Assembly: GCA_024233135.1 (NCBI GenBank)
Contig: JACKPZ010000027.1
Coordinates: 1 to 46,135, forward strand
Origin: Akkermansiaceae bacterium
GTDB lineage: Bacteria; Verrucomicrobiota; Verrucomicrobiia; Verrucomicrobiales; Akkermansiaceae
Length of the DNA stretch: 46,135 nt
Direction: 5' to 3'
In this document: piece by piece, positions 20,601 through 28,711 of the stretch
Layout of the letters: the number at the start of each line of letters is the position of its first letter
Position numbering within the stretch: position 1 is the stretch's first letter
Made by a program: the position numbers and the translations under genes
The notes under the pieces: generated by a model
Seen by the model: the letters and a program-made list of their open reading frames with translations, nothing else
Database searches by the model: none
What the model was told of the DNA's origin: nothing

Positions 20601-22871
20601 TGGCTCGACGGTCCCGCGTTCAACGACCGGCTCGCCGCCCTCGCTGCCGACGGCGTTGTCGAGATGACCGGCACCACGTTCGCCGACTCTCCGCTGCCTT
20701 ACTTCAGCCAGGACTGGCTCAATGACAACATCGCTCTCTCCAACCGCACGCTTGCCGCGATCTACGGTACTCCTCCGTCGCCGCGGGTCTTGTGGATTCC
20801 GGAACGCATCGTCGATGACAGCGCGATTTCGAAGACCCTCGCCGCCGGTTTCACCCATGGCTTCATGGATCAGTTCCGGCATATCTTCGACCGCTTCGGC
20901 CGCCAGAGCGCGCTGCTCGACGACGGCTACCGCATCAACCGCATCAACGGGCTGAACACGATCGTCATCAACGACCAGGCGTCGGACTTCCGCTTCCGCA
21001 ATACCGACGGCGGGCTCGACAGCAATCTCCGCCAGCTCGCGTCCCGCAAGGCGCGCAGCGGCGAGCAACACCAGCTCCTCGTCCTGCTCAGCCAGTGGAG
21101 CGATTTCGCGAGCGAAACGAACGCCGACGCTTATGACGCCAATGTCGCCTGGCTCGCCAGCCGTCCGTGGATCGAACTTGTCGGCCCCGATCAGGTCGCC
21201 CGCGGCGACGTCGACCTGTCGCTCCCGCCCGATGGCAATGGTGACAACTTCGCGACGCTCGATCGCGGAACCACCAGTTTCCCGACCAAGAAAGGTCCGC
21301 TGTGGATCGACCACTCGGCGCAAGGAAACTACGACTTCTGGTGGTTCGGCAGCGGTCAGGAGGAAAGCCTCCGCGACAAGGTGTTCGAGATCCGTCCCGG
21401 CGTTCCGGTGAATCCTCCGGGTGACGATTTCTTCGGTGTCCAGTCGTTCACGGGCGGTGGTTCCGGCATCACGAAGACCGCGTGGGATCTTGTCGCGCCG
21501 CTGCCCGACAACGCGCTCGGCCGCCTTGGACGTGCCACACACCACGCCGGCAACTTCCTCGCCGGTTGGCACAGCGAAGACAATGGCGACCTTCGGCTCT
21601 ATTCGACCGGCGATTTCATCAATCCGGACACCACCTACGACGAACTCGCGGGCTTTGCAAAACGCGCCCAATCGCAGGTCCGCTTCGCCGCGATCTATCA
21701 GGCGGTGGATGCCTGGGTTTCGTCGCCGCCCGCAACCGCGGAAACCGCCTCGTTTGACGCCGACCTCGACGGGGAGAACGAATACATCCTCCGTAACGAC
21801 CGTGTGTGGGCGCTCTTCGAAGCCTCCGGCGGTCGCTGCACCGCCGCCTTCGGGCGCGATCCTTCGACCGGTCGGGTAGTCCAGTTGGTTGGCACGCAGA
21901 TCACCGATTCGGGTGGGGAAACCGAGGACGAAGGGGCGTCGAACCGCAATCCCGACGGCTCGATCAACGCCCGCCGCACCTCCGCCTTCAAGGACTGGTG
22001 GGCGGTCAACGGTTCCGGGACGAACAGCAACGTCAACGCGCTTTACACCGTCGCACCCGCCACCAACGGCTGGACCTTCACCTCGCCCGGCGGCACGGTT
22101 GCCAAGACGATCACGCTTGCTGATTTGTCGGATGCCCTGACAGCAGACTACACACTCGGAGCGGGCACCACGAAACTCTATATCCGCTTCGGCCTCAGCC
22201 CGGACCTCGATGACCTGCTCGTCCGCGGTCAGCAGGGGCTCGCGCTCGGTTCCTCCGCGTCGGATGTGACGCTCGCGAACCACACATCCTACGGCGTGGC
22301 CACCGCATCCGTCGGACTCGACAGCAACGTTACGTGGCAATCGAGCGCCACCGATGACGACCTGTCCGAATTCGATGCCGTGATCATGCGCAACCAGGCG
22401 CTCGTCCATCAGGTCGAGGTCGAAAGCCAGTCGACGAGTTTCAGCGTTTCCCTCTCGCTCGCCGTGGTCGTCACCGATGGCGACAACGACGGGCTGCCCG
22501 GAGATTGGGAGGAATCCAACGACCTCGATGACACCGATCCCACCGGCGACAACGGCGCGGACGGGGATCCGGATGAGGATGGGCTCACCAACATCGTCGA
22601 GTGGCTCGTAGGCCTCGACCCGCAGGTGAAGGACGCGCATCTGTTCCCGAAACTCGGAATCGCGAAGATCAGCGGCGGCGTCCGCCTTTCGTTCCCGACC
22701 CTGCCCGGTCGCTCCTATCAGCTCCAAACGACGGATGCGTTCGACGGCTGGACCAACTTCGGTTCCCCGCATGTCACGGGCCCGATGGATCCGCCGGCGC
22801 TGTTGGAAATCGACGATACCAGTGGCGATCCGAAACGTTTCTACCGGATGACCATTTCCCCGGCACCCTGA
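14661..22871 (+). CDS. Giant secreted GH13 alpha-amylase fused to a GH57-like domain
   Basis: This 2736-residue protein is built as follows. Signal peptide 1-22. GH13 barrel about 24-570: region I YFDNIMNHN; nucleophile D266 in DGYRLDAVKH; acid/base E329 in VFGEHLG; third acid D391 in QSHDSD. Beta-sandwich and Ig-like segments run to about 1320. Asp-rich calcium-binding repeats of the DxDGDGL type (thrombospondin-3-like) occupy about 1320-1625. A second beta domain follows, then a GH57-like barrel at about 1905-2190 with EMTGTTFADSPLP and WIPERIV, whose E2048 fits the GH57 nucleophile; D2148 is a candidate acid/base. A GH57-like trailing sandwich (DLDGENEYIL) follows, then another Asp-rich repeat and a C-terminal GRSYQL...KRFYRM domain shared with neighbours. 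Predicted role: extracellular alpha-glucan breakdown with two unrelated catalytic folds. The next gene starts 11 bp downstream. Confidence 0.9.
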   Translation: MKPVVFRILLLWLLLARFVFGEAMLQYFNTSWAELTRKMPELAEAGYSSLWLPPPTKGSGGLSVGYDLWDRFDLGSKDQRGTVRTRYGTEAELLEMVRVAHRFGIRVYFDNIMNHNAFDVPGYNAFTPIDVYPGFVPEDFHLRRTEDGFYRKWDNTRDWNDAWQVQNLGLADLIDIATEPGGTNYNHGSYEGDTIPKIKFIRHPNNPEYYCYDANGTYVGFGPGNGLTAGYIQANPAAYAERVEDMLNRAARWQLDRTKADGYRLDAVKHTPADFFGATFGVDKDSSDYGYLGQVQRQFNLSRGFSDSNHRDSVFNTEQGRDDAMVFGEHLGQPPAYSSYIDAGMRLVDNDLRSNLNNTLGSPFNGLAGYQNAGWGGFPDSVTVMHAQSHDSDYAAGRELQHAIYFTRAGLGLIYTDGNYHAETLGESGGAFPRHANTAFLGQWGDQRVPNLLKIHRDFARGYQKGITGTADLITYERIDKREDGGMSDAAGATMLVAINDNYSSGVGLTGGTSFPSTGGAGGEDNPNTGDEYLYQYARGYGSQVGFYSYASSLGSVIVPSGSYFVFAPRTPEESDLWKNAGGKPITIYQNGAEAGTVTVTRRDGPDGDPGFNPYGVADPVTDDFAYDYEVPRVSSAQDLSFVVRADGSAENILLRLDGGIDLNGTVPGGNTDPLLRDHPPAISTDVFLGFEQATYIDRQFAEKFAAADTTRCQIGSAGAETYAKVIGTPGFTIADGPVAANDYGTDGGRHASFLYHDPAADVGGTPGGGWPGGTPPKQYAEDVSTISVWAKPNGVGAGFRMFFYYTSDGSNPEGAGGRGLGTTFVEEMSFSHNEGGDDWWMSATIPKPTVGETLKYKVGIYKEGASSVYPSGPDSVDRKKRMMTTFEIDGFDADTIVHAPHNDYGVQETGLAEGFHVLKARPFLKRDGKTSLYDTLVQTFYFDAEKPGGQIVYPGSNGETVGGSEYGVVVRADNSTNSVWFRITDGDATNDDSATGADNGNGAWVRAAEVTPSASVVPADPEHRREFRFNYVNIPSSGSATIEVRLKELSSSEDNNLSDNAGHFTTLTRTVNTAGPDYRMFIAYPPNDGAAIDDSYVVKAYFSKILADGLSEGDLKARFRVRYGPDDSWPAGVQILDSAALSIAYNETAEYHALAFTLPNLYDGRPEFLHRIEVTHDRPDPLADLTATRRVTALPSTKPRITILQPQEFGSDGKPVEIILPDGPGADSLDYTVRVETDTATTTVDLAFLLGSGTLTPVDADDVTPGIQPEIVGSSAFWDFTWTITQPGSYRIEATATGPGGVNTDRRNATVIYRQIVGDDPNDLDDDDDGLADFDEGTVTPLPNGFPTDDSRYKPNPENWSNSDVHVHNAYGRSVPLLPDSDGDGLPDGLEVGWRTPSSDTNTATDSNGDGFPNFIGDLDPPFYNTLDNLGSVPGVNSASEGGDRAKQLWGSTTDPGNPDSDGDGLLDGIEDANANGWIDGDGASLATIDPPTLGRSWPNGRIDSGETWTETSPNDADTDDDGLSDGYGEDKDSSGTITGDTNEDRVWQSGEIWTETDPLNDDTDGDGLPDGWEVRFGFNPLDDGTSTLDGSAAKVENGPNGDPDGDEINNISELLAGTDPRVDNSVILQPGEEIVIGPVGDADAIVHGAVTNRQIFTDWKIDDLVVLDEFEGDGSGNQGGDTYLGYDGHDTSRDMVAFYARDGGDTSVGGTGEFYFRVDFQDLKPYAEEGNLDLYVLVDTGNQSVGEYTLPDELDTGTLMRWEACVAVYQSNNGAVYVDTNPANNTTSINQDLFSKGVVRRDQTSADGFRKAWFDSNFDAVEFSIDRKALTDAGWLGDPASLNFQVITVRDGTQNSPRGAGDIGGRTDIRDTIYDDWLAEDYWRDQGYIGQNSELKSWFNYNGPDRGKRTKVMLLAHGNDPLRTGTEIHGVLNDGDGGGYYRPLDVHEAYGAKLGLHITPTLASAIEWASVDPAAGKPWLDGPAFNDRLAALAADGVVEMTGTTFADSPLPYFSQDWLNDNIALSNRTLAAIYGTPPSPRVLWIPERIVDDSAISKTLAAGFTHGFMDQFRHIFDRFGRQSALLDDGYRINRINGLNTIVINDQASDFRFRNTDGGLDSNLRQLASRKARSGEQHQLLVLLSQWSDFASETNADAYDANVAWLASRPWIELVGPDQVARGDVDLSLPPDGNGDNFATLDRGTTSFPTKKGPLWIDHSAQGNYDFWWFGSGQEESLRDKVFEIRPGVPVNPPGDDFFGVQSFTGGGSGITKTAWDLVAPLPDNALGRLGRATHHAGNFLAGWHSEDNGDLRLYSTGDFINPDTTYDELAGFAKRAQSQVRFAAIYQAVDAWVSSPPATAETASFDADLDGENEYILRNDRVWALFEASGGRCTAAFGRDPSTGRVVQLVGTQITDSGGETEDEGASNRNPDGSINARRTSAFKDWWAVNGSGTNSNVNALYTVAPATNGWTFTSPGGTVAKTITLADLSDALTADYTLGAGTTKLYIRFGLSPDLDDLLVRGQQGLALGSSASDVTLANHTSYGVATASVGLDSNVTWQSSATDDDLSEFDAVIMRNQALVHQVEVESQSTSFSVSLSLAVVVTDGDNDGLPGDWEESNDLDDTDPTGDNGADGDPDEDGLTNIVEWLVGLDPQVKDAHLFPKLGIAKISGGVRLSFPTLPGRSYQLQTTDAFDGWTNFGSPHVTGPMDPPALLEIDDTSGDPKRFYRMTISPAP

Positions 22872-22882
22872 CGCCAGATCCC

Positions 22883-25800
22883 ATGAAAACGATTCTTCTT
22901 TGGCTGGCAGCCGCGACGATTGCGGTCGCCGCCCCCGGCAATGCCTGGCACCTCGCATCCCAGAACGAGGCCCAGATCGGCGTGACCATGCGCGATCCTC
23001 TCTACGAGGCCGCCGATTCGGACACCACGATTTATCAGGGCGTCTATCTCGGAGGTGGCGACAACCAGACCGGCGGCTCGGTGTTCTATCGCACCACTCC
23101 GCGCGGCGGCTCGCCTTCGGCGTGGACGGAGTTGCCCCTCGCGTTCCACGCCAACGTCGGGGCGAACCAGTATTGGAAAGCGGTCGTGCCAACCTCGACG
23201 TTCGGCGCCACGGATGTCATCGAATACTACATCAAGGTCACCTACAGCGGCGGTGCTCCGGAAACCACCTATTTGTATGGATCGGACACGGCGTCTGACG
23301 TGACGACCACCGAGGCGACGGCGCAGGCCACGCCGTTCTCGATCCGGAACCGCCCCGGCTGGATCTACCACGCGAACAACCGCAGCCTCGCGGGAGGTGA
23401 CATCCAACTCAGTCTGAAAACCGGCTACATCGGCCCGGACAACGATCCCGCGACCCGCTGGGCGACCGAGGGAGCCGTGTATTTCACCACCGACGGCTCC
23501 GCGCCGGGTGGAGCGCTTGGCGTTCCGGGTGGGACCAGTTCGGCCGCGCCGCTCGTTTTCGATGGAATCGAAGGTGACAACAGCGGCAACGGCAATGCGG
23601 CCGTCTGGCGCGGAACCATGGAGGGCGTGCTCGACGGCCTGCCCTTCGGCGGCGAGGTGAAATACAAGATCGGACTTTGGAATGCGGAAACCGGCGAAGA
23701 GAAGTTCGCCGACCATGTCGCGGGGACGGACAACGCGGTGTTTGTCTATCAGAATGGATCGCCGGGCGATCCGGTGCTCACCGTCAACGGTCTCAACGCG
23801 AACTACACGACCAGCAAACTTTTCGTCGATGAGATCGCGGGTGATTCGATCCCGCTCGACATCGTGTTCCAACCCGGTGAGGCGAACATCACGGTGGCCG
23901 AGGTTTATACCAATCTGAACCGCCGCGACCGCGCGGACGTCGATGCCGATGGCGACGGCTATCCCGACGGTGTGAGCGGACCTGACGGCAACAGCATCGT
24001 CGCCGGCGACGATTCGAACTATTTCAAAGCCATCGCGATGACGGACGCCGGTGCGGGCACCTACACGCTCACGCTTCCCGCCGAAAAAACCGGAGCCTAC
24101 CGCCTCACCGCGCGCTGGAAGGTTTCCGGCGATCCGAACTGGCGCTGGTACACGAACCTCGGTGCCAACCGCCGGGACCACGCGATCACCGTTTCGCCGA
24201 AGGATGCCCGCGACATCCGGCTTTACGAGATCAACGTCCTCAACATCGAGGCATCGGGCGACACCTTCGAAACCCGCTCGACCCTTGAGGATCTCCACAA
24301 CGCGGCAGGAGCACCGCACAACGGATCGAACCGTTGGGATCTCGACTATCTGAAGAACCTCGGCGCCAACTGGCTGTGGTTCCAGCCGATCCATCCGCCG
24401 GCCCGCGACGGCCGCGAACCGGTCGATGGCTGGGGCGGCAGCGGACTGCCCTACGAGCCTGGAAGCCCGTATGCGGTGAAGAATTTCTTCGAGGTGAGCC
24501 CCATCTTCACCAAGGACTTCTCCGGCAGTCCCTTCGACAACAACGACCTGCTCAGCCAGACGAATCGCGACGCGGCGATGGCCGCTTGGCAGGACTTCGT
24601 GGCCGCCACCGACGACAAGGAAGTCGGCATCATGCTCGATGCTCCGTTCAACCACACCGCCTTCGATGTCGAACTCGCGCAGGCGGGCGTGGACCTTTTC
24701 CAACCGGACGGCCAGACGTGGGCGAAAACCGACGAGATCCGCAATCGCGAGGCCAGGTTCTTCTCGCTCGACGGCAACTACGGAAACCGAGCTTCGAACG
24801 CGGGAAACATCGCGCCCGGTCCCGATCGGTTCGACTTCGGCAAGTGGCCCGATGTGAAGGATGTGTTCTTCGGCCGCTATGACTCGCTGGTGGAAACCGA
24901 CTCCGAACCCGAGCGCTCGAGCTACACCAGCGAAGGCGATTGGTTCGACGACGGAGACAGCGATTGGACGAACAACGACTTCGTCCAGGGCGGCCAGAAC
25001 CGCAATGTGACCCGCCGCGTCTGGCAGTATTTCGCCCGTTATGGCGTCCATTGGTTGGAGAAAACCCGGCCCGCCGGCGAGAACCGAAACAGCGACACGG
25101 AGCCCGGACTCACCACGGCCGAGCGCTACGAGTGGGACGCTCGCGGGATCGACGGCCTGCGTTGCGACTTCGGCCAGGGACTGCCGCCGCGTTGCTGGGA
25201 ATACATCATCAACACGGCCCGCTCGAAGAAGTGGAACTTCGTGATGATGAGCGAGTCGCTCGATGGCGGATCCGTCACGTATCGCGCGAACCGTCATTTC
25301 GACATCCTCAACGAGAACATCGTGTTTCCGTTGGCCAGCGCCTCCGCCAACAACGACTACCGCAATATCTTCGAAGGCCGTCGCAACGCGTATGGGCAGG
25401 GTCTCGTGCTCATCAACAACACGTCGCATGACGAGGCGAATTACACCGACCCGTGGGAAGCGCTCATCCGCTACAGCGTGGCCTCCGCCATCGACGGCGT
25501 GCCGATGATCTTTCCCGGTCAGGAGCTCGGCATCTCCGCGACCTACGGCTACGACCACTACGAGCTGAACTTCGGGAAATACGTGCCGCACTTCAAACGC
25601 TTCAACTCGATGATGCCGATCTGGAACGACACGGACTTCGGCAACGACCAACTCTATCACGTCTATGCCGGCATGGGCGCTGCCCGCTCGTTCAGCCCGG
25701 CGCTTCGTTCGTCGAACCGTTGGTTCCTCGATGGCGATGGGTTCAACAACAAGGTGTTCGCCGTCGCGAAATTCGAGGAAGGCGGCGCGTCGCCCGGCGT

Positions 25801-26740
25801 GTCGGATGTGGTGCTCGCGTTCTCGAGTCTGGACCGGAACAACGACCAGCAGGACAATTTCAAGGTCCCCTCCGCGCTCGCTTCGGATCTGGGCATCCAG
25901 GACGGCCGGTTGTACAACGCGAAAAACATCTCCGCCTATCTCGGCGCCGACAACACCCGCCGCGATCAATGGTTGTGGAATGGAAACACGGGTTACACCG
26001 GCAGCCAGCTCAAGAGCGGTGGTTTCCTCGTCGTTCTTCCCAAGGTGCCGACGATGGCTTCCTCCGCGAATCCCTCGGACCCGGCGTGGAACCAGCGGCC
26101 CTTCGAGGCGCAGTATCTCAAACTCTACGACGTCACCCCGCCGCCGGCGCCCGGCGTTCCCGCGGGGCCGGGTTTGTTCGGATATGTCGTCGGCGACAGC
26201 GCGATCTTCACCTGGACGCCCGCCGCGGATCCGGACGGTGGCGTTTCCGGATATCACTTGCAAATCGGCACCACACCCGGAGCGTCGGACCTGCTGGATG
26301 ACACGACGGACTCCACCAGCCGGATGATCGTCGGACTTGCCTACGGCTCGACGGTGTATGCCCGCGTCAGCCAGCTCAACAACGCCGGGATCGAGGGTCC
26401 CTTCAGCGCCGCCAGCACTTCGCTCGCCGTCCTCGACCCCGCCGCGGACAGCGATGGCGACGGACAATCGAACGCCGCCGAGGAGAGCGCCGGAACGAAC
26501 GCGCTCGATGCATCGTCGGTCTTCAAGGCGACGTCCATCGTGGAATCCGGTGCGGACATCACCGTCACCGCCGCGACCGTAGCCGGGAAGTTCTATCAAC
26601 TCGAAACCAGCACCACGCTTTCGCCGCCCTGGGCACCGATCGGTTCCCCGGTCGAGGCCACCGGTCCATCGACACCCTTCATCCACCCCAACGGGGCGGG
26701 GGAAACCAAGCGTTTCTATCGGGTGCGGGTGGTCGAATGA
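22883..26740 (+). CDS. Secreted divergent GH13 alpha-amylase-like enzyme
   Basis: The 1285 residues start with a signal peptide (MKTILLWLAAATIAVAAPG). Two beta-sandwich segments (about 20-300) and a module containing TNLNRRD (about 335-445) lead into a GH13 barrel at about 450-960. Catalytic motifs are FNHT (region I), GIDGLRCDFGQGLP with nucleophile D762, MMSESLDGG with E791 and NNTSHDEAN with D850. Region II lacks the usual Lys-His after the nucleophile and has Cys before it. A fibronectin-III-like segment (about 1090-1180), a short Asp-rich repeat and the shared C-terminal domain ending KRFYRVRVVE follow. It is a paralogue of the second half of the protein at 36269-41545. The 11-bp gap suggests one operon with the upstream gene. 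Exact glucan specificity is unknown. Confidence 0.88.
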   Translation: MKTILLWLAAATIAVAAPGNAWHLASQNEAQIGVTMRDPLYEAADSDTTIYQGVYLGGGDNQTGGSVFYRTTPRGGSPSAWTELPLAFHANVGANQYWKAVVPTSTFGATDVIEYYIKVTYSGGAPETTYLYGSDTASDVTTTEATAQATPFSIRNRPGWIYHANNRSLAGGDIQLSLKTGYIGPDNDPATRWATEGAVYFTTDGSAPGGALGVPGGTSSAAPLVFDGIEGDNSGNGNAAVWRGTMEGVLDGLPFGGEVKYKIGLWNAETGEEKFADHVAGTDNAVFVYQNGSPGDPVLTVNGLNANYTTSKLFVDEIAGDSIPLDIVFQPGEANITVAEVYTNLNRRDRADVDADGDGYPDGVSGPDGNSIVAGDDSNYFKAIAMTDAGAGTYTLTLPAEKTGAYRLTARWKVSGDPNWRWYTNLGANRRDHAITVSPKDARDIRLYEINVLNIEASGDTFETRSTLEDLHNAAGAPHNGSNRWDLDYLKNLGANWLWFQPIHPPARDGREPVDGWGGSGLPYEPGSPYAVKNFFEVSPIFTKDFSGSPFDNNDLLSQTNRDAAMAAWQDFVAATDDKEVGIMLDAPFNHTAFDVELAQAGVDLFQPDGQTWAKTDEIRNREARFFSLDGNYGNRASNAGNIAPGPDRFDFGKWPDVKDVFFGRYDSLVETDSEPERSSYTSEGDWFDDGDSDWTNNDFVQGGQNRNVTRRVWQYFARYGVHWLEKTRPAGENRNSDTEPGLTTAERYEWDARGIDGLRCDFGQGLPPRCWEYIINTARSKKWNFVMMSESLDGGSVTYRANRHFDILNENIVFPLASASANNDYRNIFEGRRNAYGQGLVLINNTSHDEANYTDPWEALIRYSVASAIDGVPMIFPGQELGISATYGYDHYELNFGKYVPHFKRFNSMMPIWNDTDFGNDQLYHVYAGMGAARSFSPALRSSNRWFLDGDGFNNKVFAVAKFEEGGASPGVSDVVLAFSSLDRNNDQQDNFKVPSALASDLGIQDGRLYNAKNISAYLGADNTRRDQWLWNGNTGYTGSQLKSGGFLVVLPKVPTMASSANPSDPAWNQRPFEAQYLKLYDVTPPPAPGVPAGPGLFGYVVGDSAIFTWTPAADPDGGVSGYHLQIGTTPGASDLLDDTTDSTSRMIVGLAYGSTVYARVSQLNNAGIEGPFSAASTSLAVLDPAADSDGDGQSNAAEESAGTNALDASSVFKATSIVESGADITVTAATVAGKFYQLETSTTLSPPWAPIGSPVEATGPSTPFIHPNGAGETKRFYRVRVVE

Positions 26741-26755
26741 CGCTCCGCTTTTGGA

Positions 26756-28210
26756 TCACTCCGCCGCCTTCGCCACCTGCAGCAGCTTCGCTTCACCGAA
26801 GTGCGGGCCGAGGATCTGGATGCCGACGGGGAGCTTGCTGCCGCCGTCGAAATCGCAGGTCCCACAGGGGACCGAGATCCCGGGGATGCCCGCGAGGTTC
26901 GCCGAGATGGTGAAGATGTCGGAGAGATAATCCAGCAGCGGGTCGCCCTCGCAGGCGCCGATCTTCCGAGCCGGCGTGGGCGCGACGGGGGAAACGATGG
27001 CATCCACGTTTTGGAACGCGGTTTCGAAGTCCTTGCGGATGAGCGTGCGGACCTTCTGCGCATGGCCGTAGTAGGCTTCGTAATAGCCGGACGAGAGCAC
27101 GTAGGTGCCGAGGATGATCCGTCGTTTCACCTCCGAGCCGAAACCTTCCTCGCGCGACTTCCGATAGAGATCGAGGATGTCCGACGGGTTCGAAGTGCGG
27201 TGGCCGTAGCGGATGCCGTCGAAGCGCGACAAATTCGAAGACGCCTCGGCCGGGGCGATGACGTAGTAGGCGGCGACGGCGTATTGCGTGTGAGGCAGGG
27301 AGATCGGAACGATTTCGGCACCCTGCGCGGCGAGTTTCTGGATCGCCGTCTCGACCAGCGAGCGGACACCGGGATCGATGCCATCGCCGAAGTACTCGGA
27401 GGGAACGCCGAGTTTCAGGCCCGCGACGCCGTCGTGAAGTCCCGCAAGGTAATCGGGCACCGGCACATCGAGGCTGGTCGTATCGTTCGGATCGTGCCCG
27501 GCGATGGCCTGCAACACGAGCGCCGCGTCCTCGACGGTGGTGGTGAGAGGCCCGATCTGGTCGAGCGAGGACGCGAAAGCCACCAGCCCGTAGCGCGAAA
27601 CCCGGCCGTAGCTCGGCTTCAGGCCGACCACCCCGCAGTGCGATGCCGGCTGGCGGATCGAGCCGCCGGTGTCGGAGCCGAGCGTGGCGATCGCCGTGCC
27701 CGAAGCCACCGACGCGGCGGATCCGCCGGACGATCCCCCGGGGATGCGCTCCGGGTCATGCGGGTTGCGGGTTACCTGCAGCGCCGAGTTTTCTGTCGAC
27801 GATCCCATGGCGAACTCATCCTGGTTCAGACGGCCGAAGGGGATCGCCCCGGCGGCGCGGAGTTTCCTCACCACCGTGGCGTCGTAGGGTGACTTGTAGT
27901 TTTCCGCGAGAAACTTCGAGCCGCAGGTGCACGGCTGGCCGAGCACGTTGATGTTGTCCTTGAGGCCGATCGGGATGCCGCCGAGAGGCAGCGAAAGGTC
28001 GGCCGCGGCCGCTTCGGCGAGGGCGGCTTCGAGGTCGTGGGAGAGATAGGCGCCGATATGGGCATCGGTTTCCGGAATCTTCGCCGCGAGATCTTCCAGG
28101 ACCCGGGCGGGGGTGGTTTCTCCGGCGGCAAGCGACTTGCGAAGGGCTGCGATGGACATGGTTTGAAACTCGTATTCGTTGCTCAATTCTCCTTGCGTCC
28201 GGCTCGTCAT
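26756..28210 (-). CDS. gatA: Asp-tRNA(Asn)/Glu-tRNA(Gln) amidotransferase subunit A
   Basis: GatA is the amidase subunit that releases ammonia from glutamine for GatB to amidate misacylated tRNA. The amidase signature is clear: GLKDNINV (K84), IPGGSSGGSAA (cis-Ser near 160) and GSDTGGSIRQPA (nucleophile Ser 184). The gene starts with ATG 28210, which overlaps the gatC stop as ATGA and suggests coupling. A shorter start at 28159 (MSIAALRKSL) matches the usual family N-terminus and is also possible. At 484 residues it has normal length. It converges on the divergent amylase gene with 15 bp between stops. gatB is not in the window. Confidence 0.96.
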   Translation of the reverse strand: MTSRTQGELSNEYEFQTMSIAALRKSLAAGETTPARVLEDLAAKIPETDAHIGAYLSHDLEAALAEAAAADLSLPLGGIPIGLKDNINVLGQPCTCGSKFLAENYKSPYDATVVRKLRAAGAIPFGRLNQDEFAMGSSTENSALQVTRNPHDPERIPGGSSGGSAASVASGTAIATLGSDTGGSIRQPASHCGVVGLKPSYGRVSRYGLVAFASSLDQIGPLTTTVEDAALVLQAIAGHDPNDTTSLDVPVPDYLAGLHDGVAGLKLGVPSEYFGDGIDPGVRSLVETAIQKLAAQGAEIVPISLPHTQYAVAAYYVIAPAEASSNLSRFDGIRYGHRTSNPSDILDLYRKSREEGFGSEVKRRIILGTYVLSSGYYEAYYGHAQKVRTLIRKDFETAFQNVDAIVSPVAPTPARKIGACEGDPLLDYLSDIFTISANLAGIPGISVPCGTCDFDGGSKLPVGIQILGPHFGEAKLLQVAKAAE

Positions 28211-28500
28211 GCGTCCGTCACCACCTTCGGGACACGGACCTGACCCTGCGCCTGGTCCGGAGCGTTCTGCAGCAAGCTCTCGGGCGGAAGGCTCTCGTGC
28301 GGCTCATCGTCCCGCATCCGGCCGAACACCGGCGAGGGGTGGGCCGTCGGATCGATCCCCGAAACATCAAGCTTCGTCAGCGTGTCCACGTATCCCAGGA
28401 TCGCGTCGAGCTGCGGCTGGAACTCGGTGATTTCCTCCTCGGTCAATTCGAGCCGGGCCAGGTTCGCCACGTAGCGGACGTCGATGTGGTGGTGCGACAT
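28207..28500 (-). CDS. gatC: Asp-tRNA(Asn)/Glu-tRNA(Gln) amidotransferase subunit C
   Basis: GatC is the small subunit that braces GatA and GatB. The 97-residue product has the family pattern: VRYVANLARLELTEEE, then FQPQLDAILGYVDTLTKLDVSGIDPTAHP, and the C-terminal LRxDxP-like stretch GRMRDDEPHESLP. ATG 28500 gives MSHHHIDVRYVANLARL, the usual start. Upstream in-frame codons to 28638 translate to unconserved basic sequence inside the AT-rich promoter. Its stop overlaps gatA by ATGA. Confidence 0.93.
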   Translation of the reverse strand: MSHHHIDVRYVANLARLELTEEEITEFQPQLDAILGYVDTLTKLDVSGIDPTAHPSPVFGRMRDDEPHESLPPESLLQNAPDQAQGQVRVPKVVTDA

Positions 28501-28565
28501 GCCCGGAACATCCGGAATGCACCCCGCATTTCCAAGTGCCAAAAAGCGTCGAAACCCGGGAAATC

Positions 28566-28598
28566 GAAAATTTTCAAAATTCTTTGAACGTTTGTAAA
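28566..28598 (+). promoter_or_regulatory. AT-rich divergent promoter with operator-like dyads
   Basis: The gene-free stretch 28501-28877 contains the most AT-rich patch noticed in the window. It holds a 10-bp palindrome GAAAATTTTC (28566-28575) and an inverted repeat TTCAAA-4-TTTGAA (28573-28588). For plus-strand transcription, TTTTCA (28571-28576) and TGTAAA (28593-28598) with a 16-bp spacer match four of six bases each of the sigma-70 boxes and would place the start near 28605. That is where the base of the RNA structure below begins. The same patch would serve gatC on the minus strand. This is pattern reading only. Confidence 0.35.
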
Positions 28599-28603
28599 AA
28601 TTG

Positions 28604-28711
28604 AAGGTCTGACTCCTACGAAAGCGATGGGCAACCATCCTTTCAATGTAAGGGTGAAAACAGCATAGTTGTCTGCCAAATCCATGGGTGTGGGTAAAGC
28701 ACGACGACCTT
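28604..28711 (+). ncRNA. Candidate structured leader RNA or small RNA
   Basis: No protein frame of quality lies here. AAGGTC (28604-28609) pairs exactly with GACCTT (28706-28711), closing a domain directly against the terminator that follows. Inside, 28620-28644 forms a 10-bp stem (GAAAG, one bulged C, GATGG) capped by a GCAA tetraloop. A weaker GTGT/GCAC stem lies near 28688-28703. The stretches GGGCAACC and TGCCAAATCC recall SAM-I riboswitch core sequences, but the arrangement differs and no sulfur gene is near. It may be a riboswitch-like attenuator for the secreted protein gene at 28878 or a free-standing small RNA. Class is unknown. Confidence 0.4.

Noticed and set aside
18411..23192. 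A 1593-codon open frame on the minus strand opposite the giant amylase
   Set aside because: Its product is Arg/Val/Gly/Asp-rich without any domain. It is the antisense of a gene with clear catalytic motifs, and such frames arise from high third-position GC.
22841..26686. A 1281-codon open frame on the minus strand opposite the divergent GH13 gene
   Set aside because: Same reasoning: low-complexity antisense translation, while the plus strand has a signal peptide and GH13 motifs.
28604..28711. SAM-I riboswitch
   Set aside because: Only two short boxes match (GGGCAACC and TGCCAAATCC). The 5' kink-turn region and four-way layout are not evident and the downstream gene is not a sulfur gene. Left as an unclassified candidate RNA.
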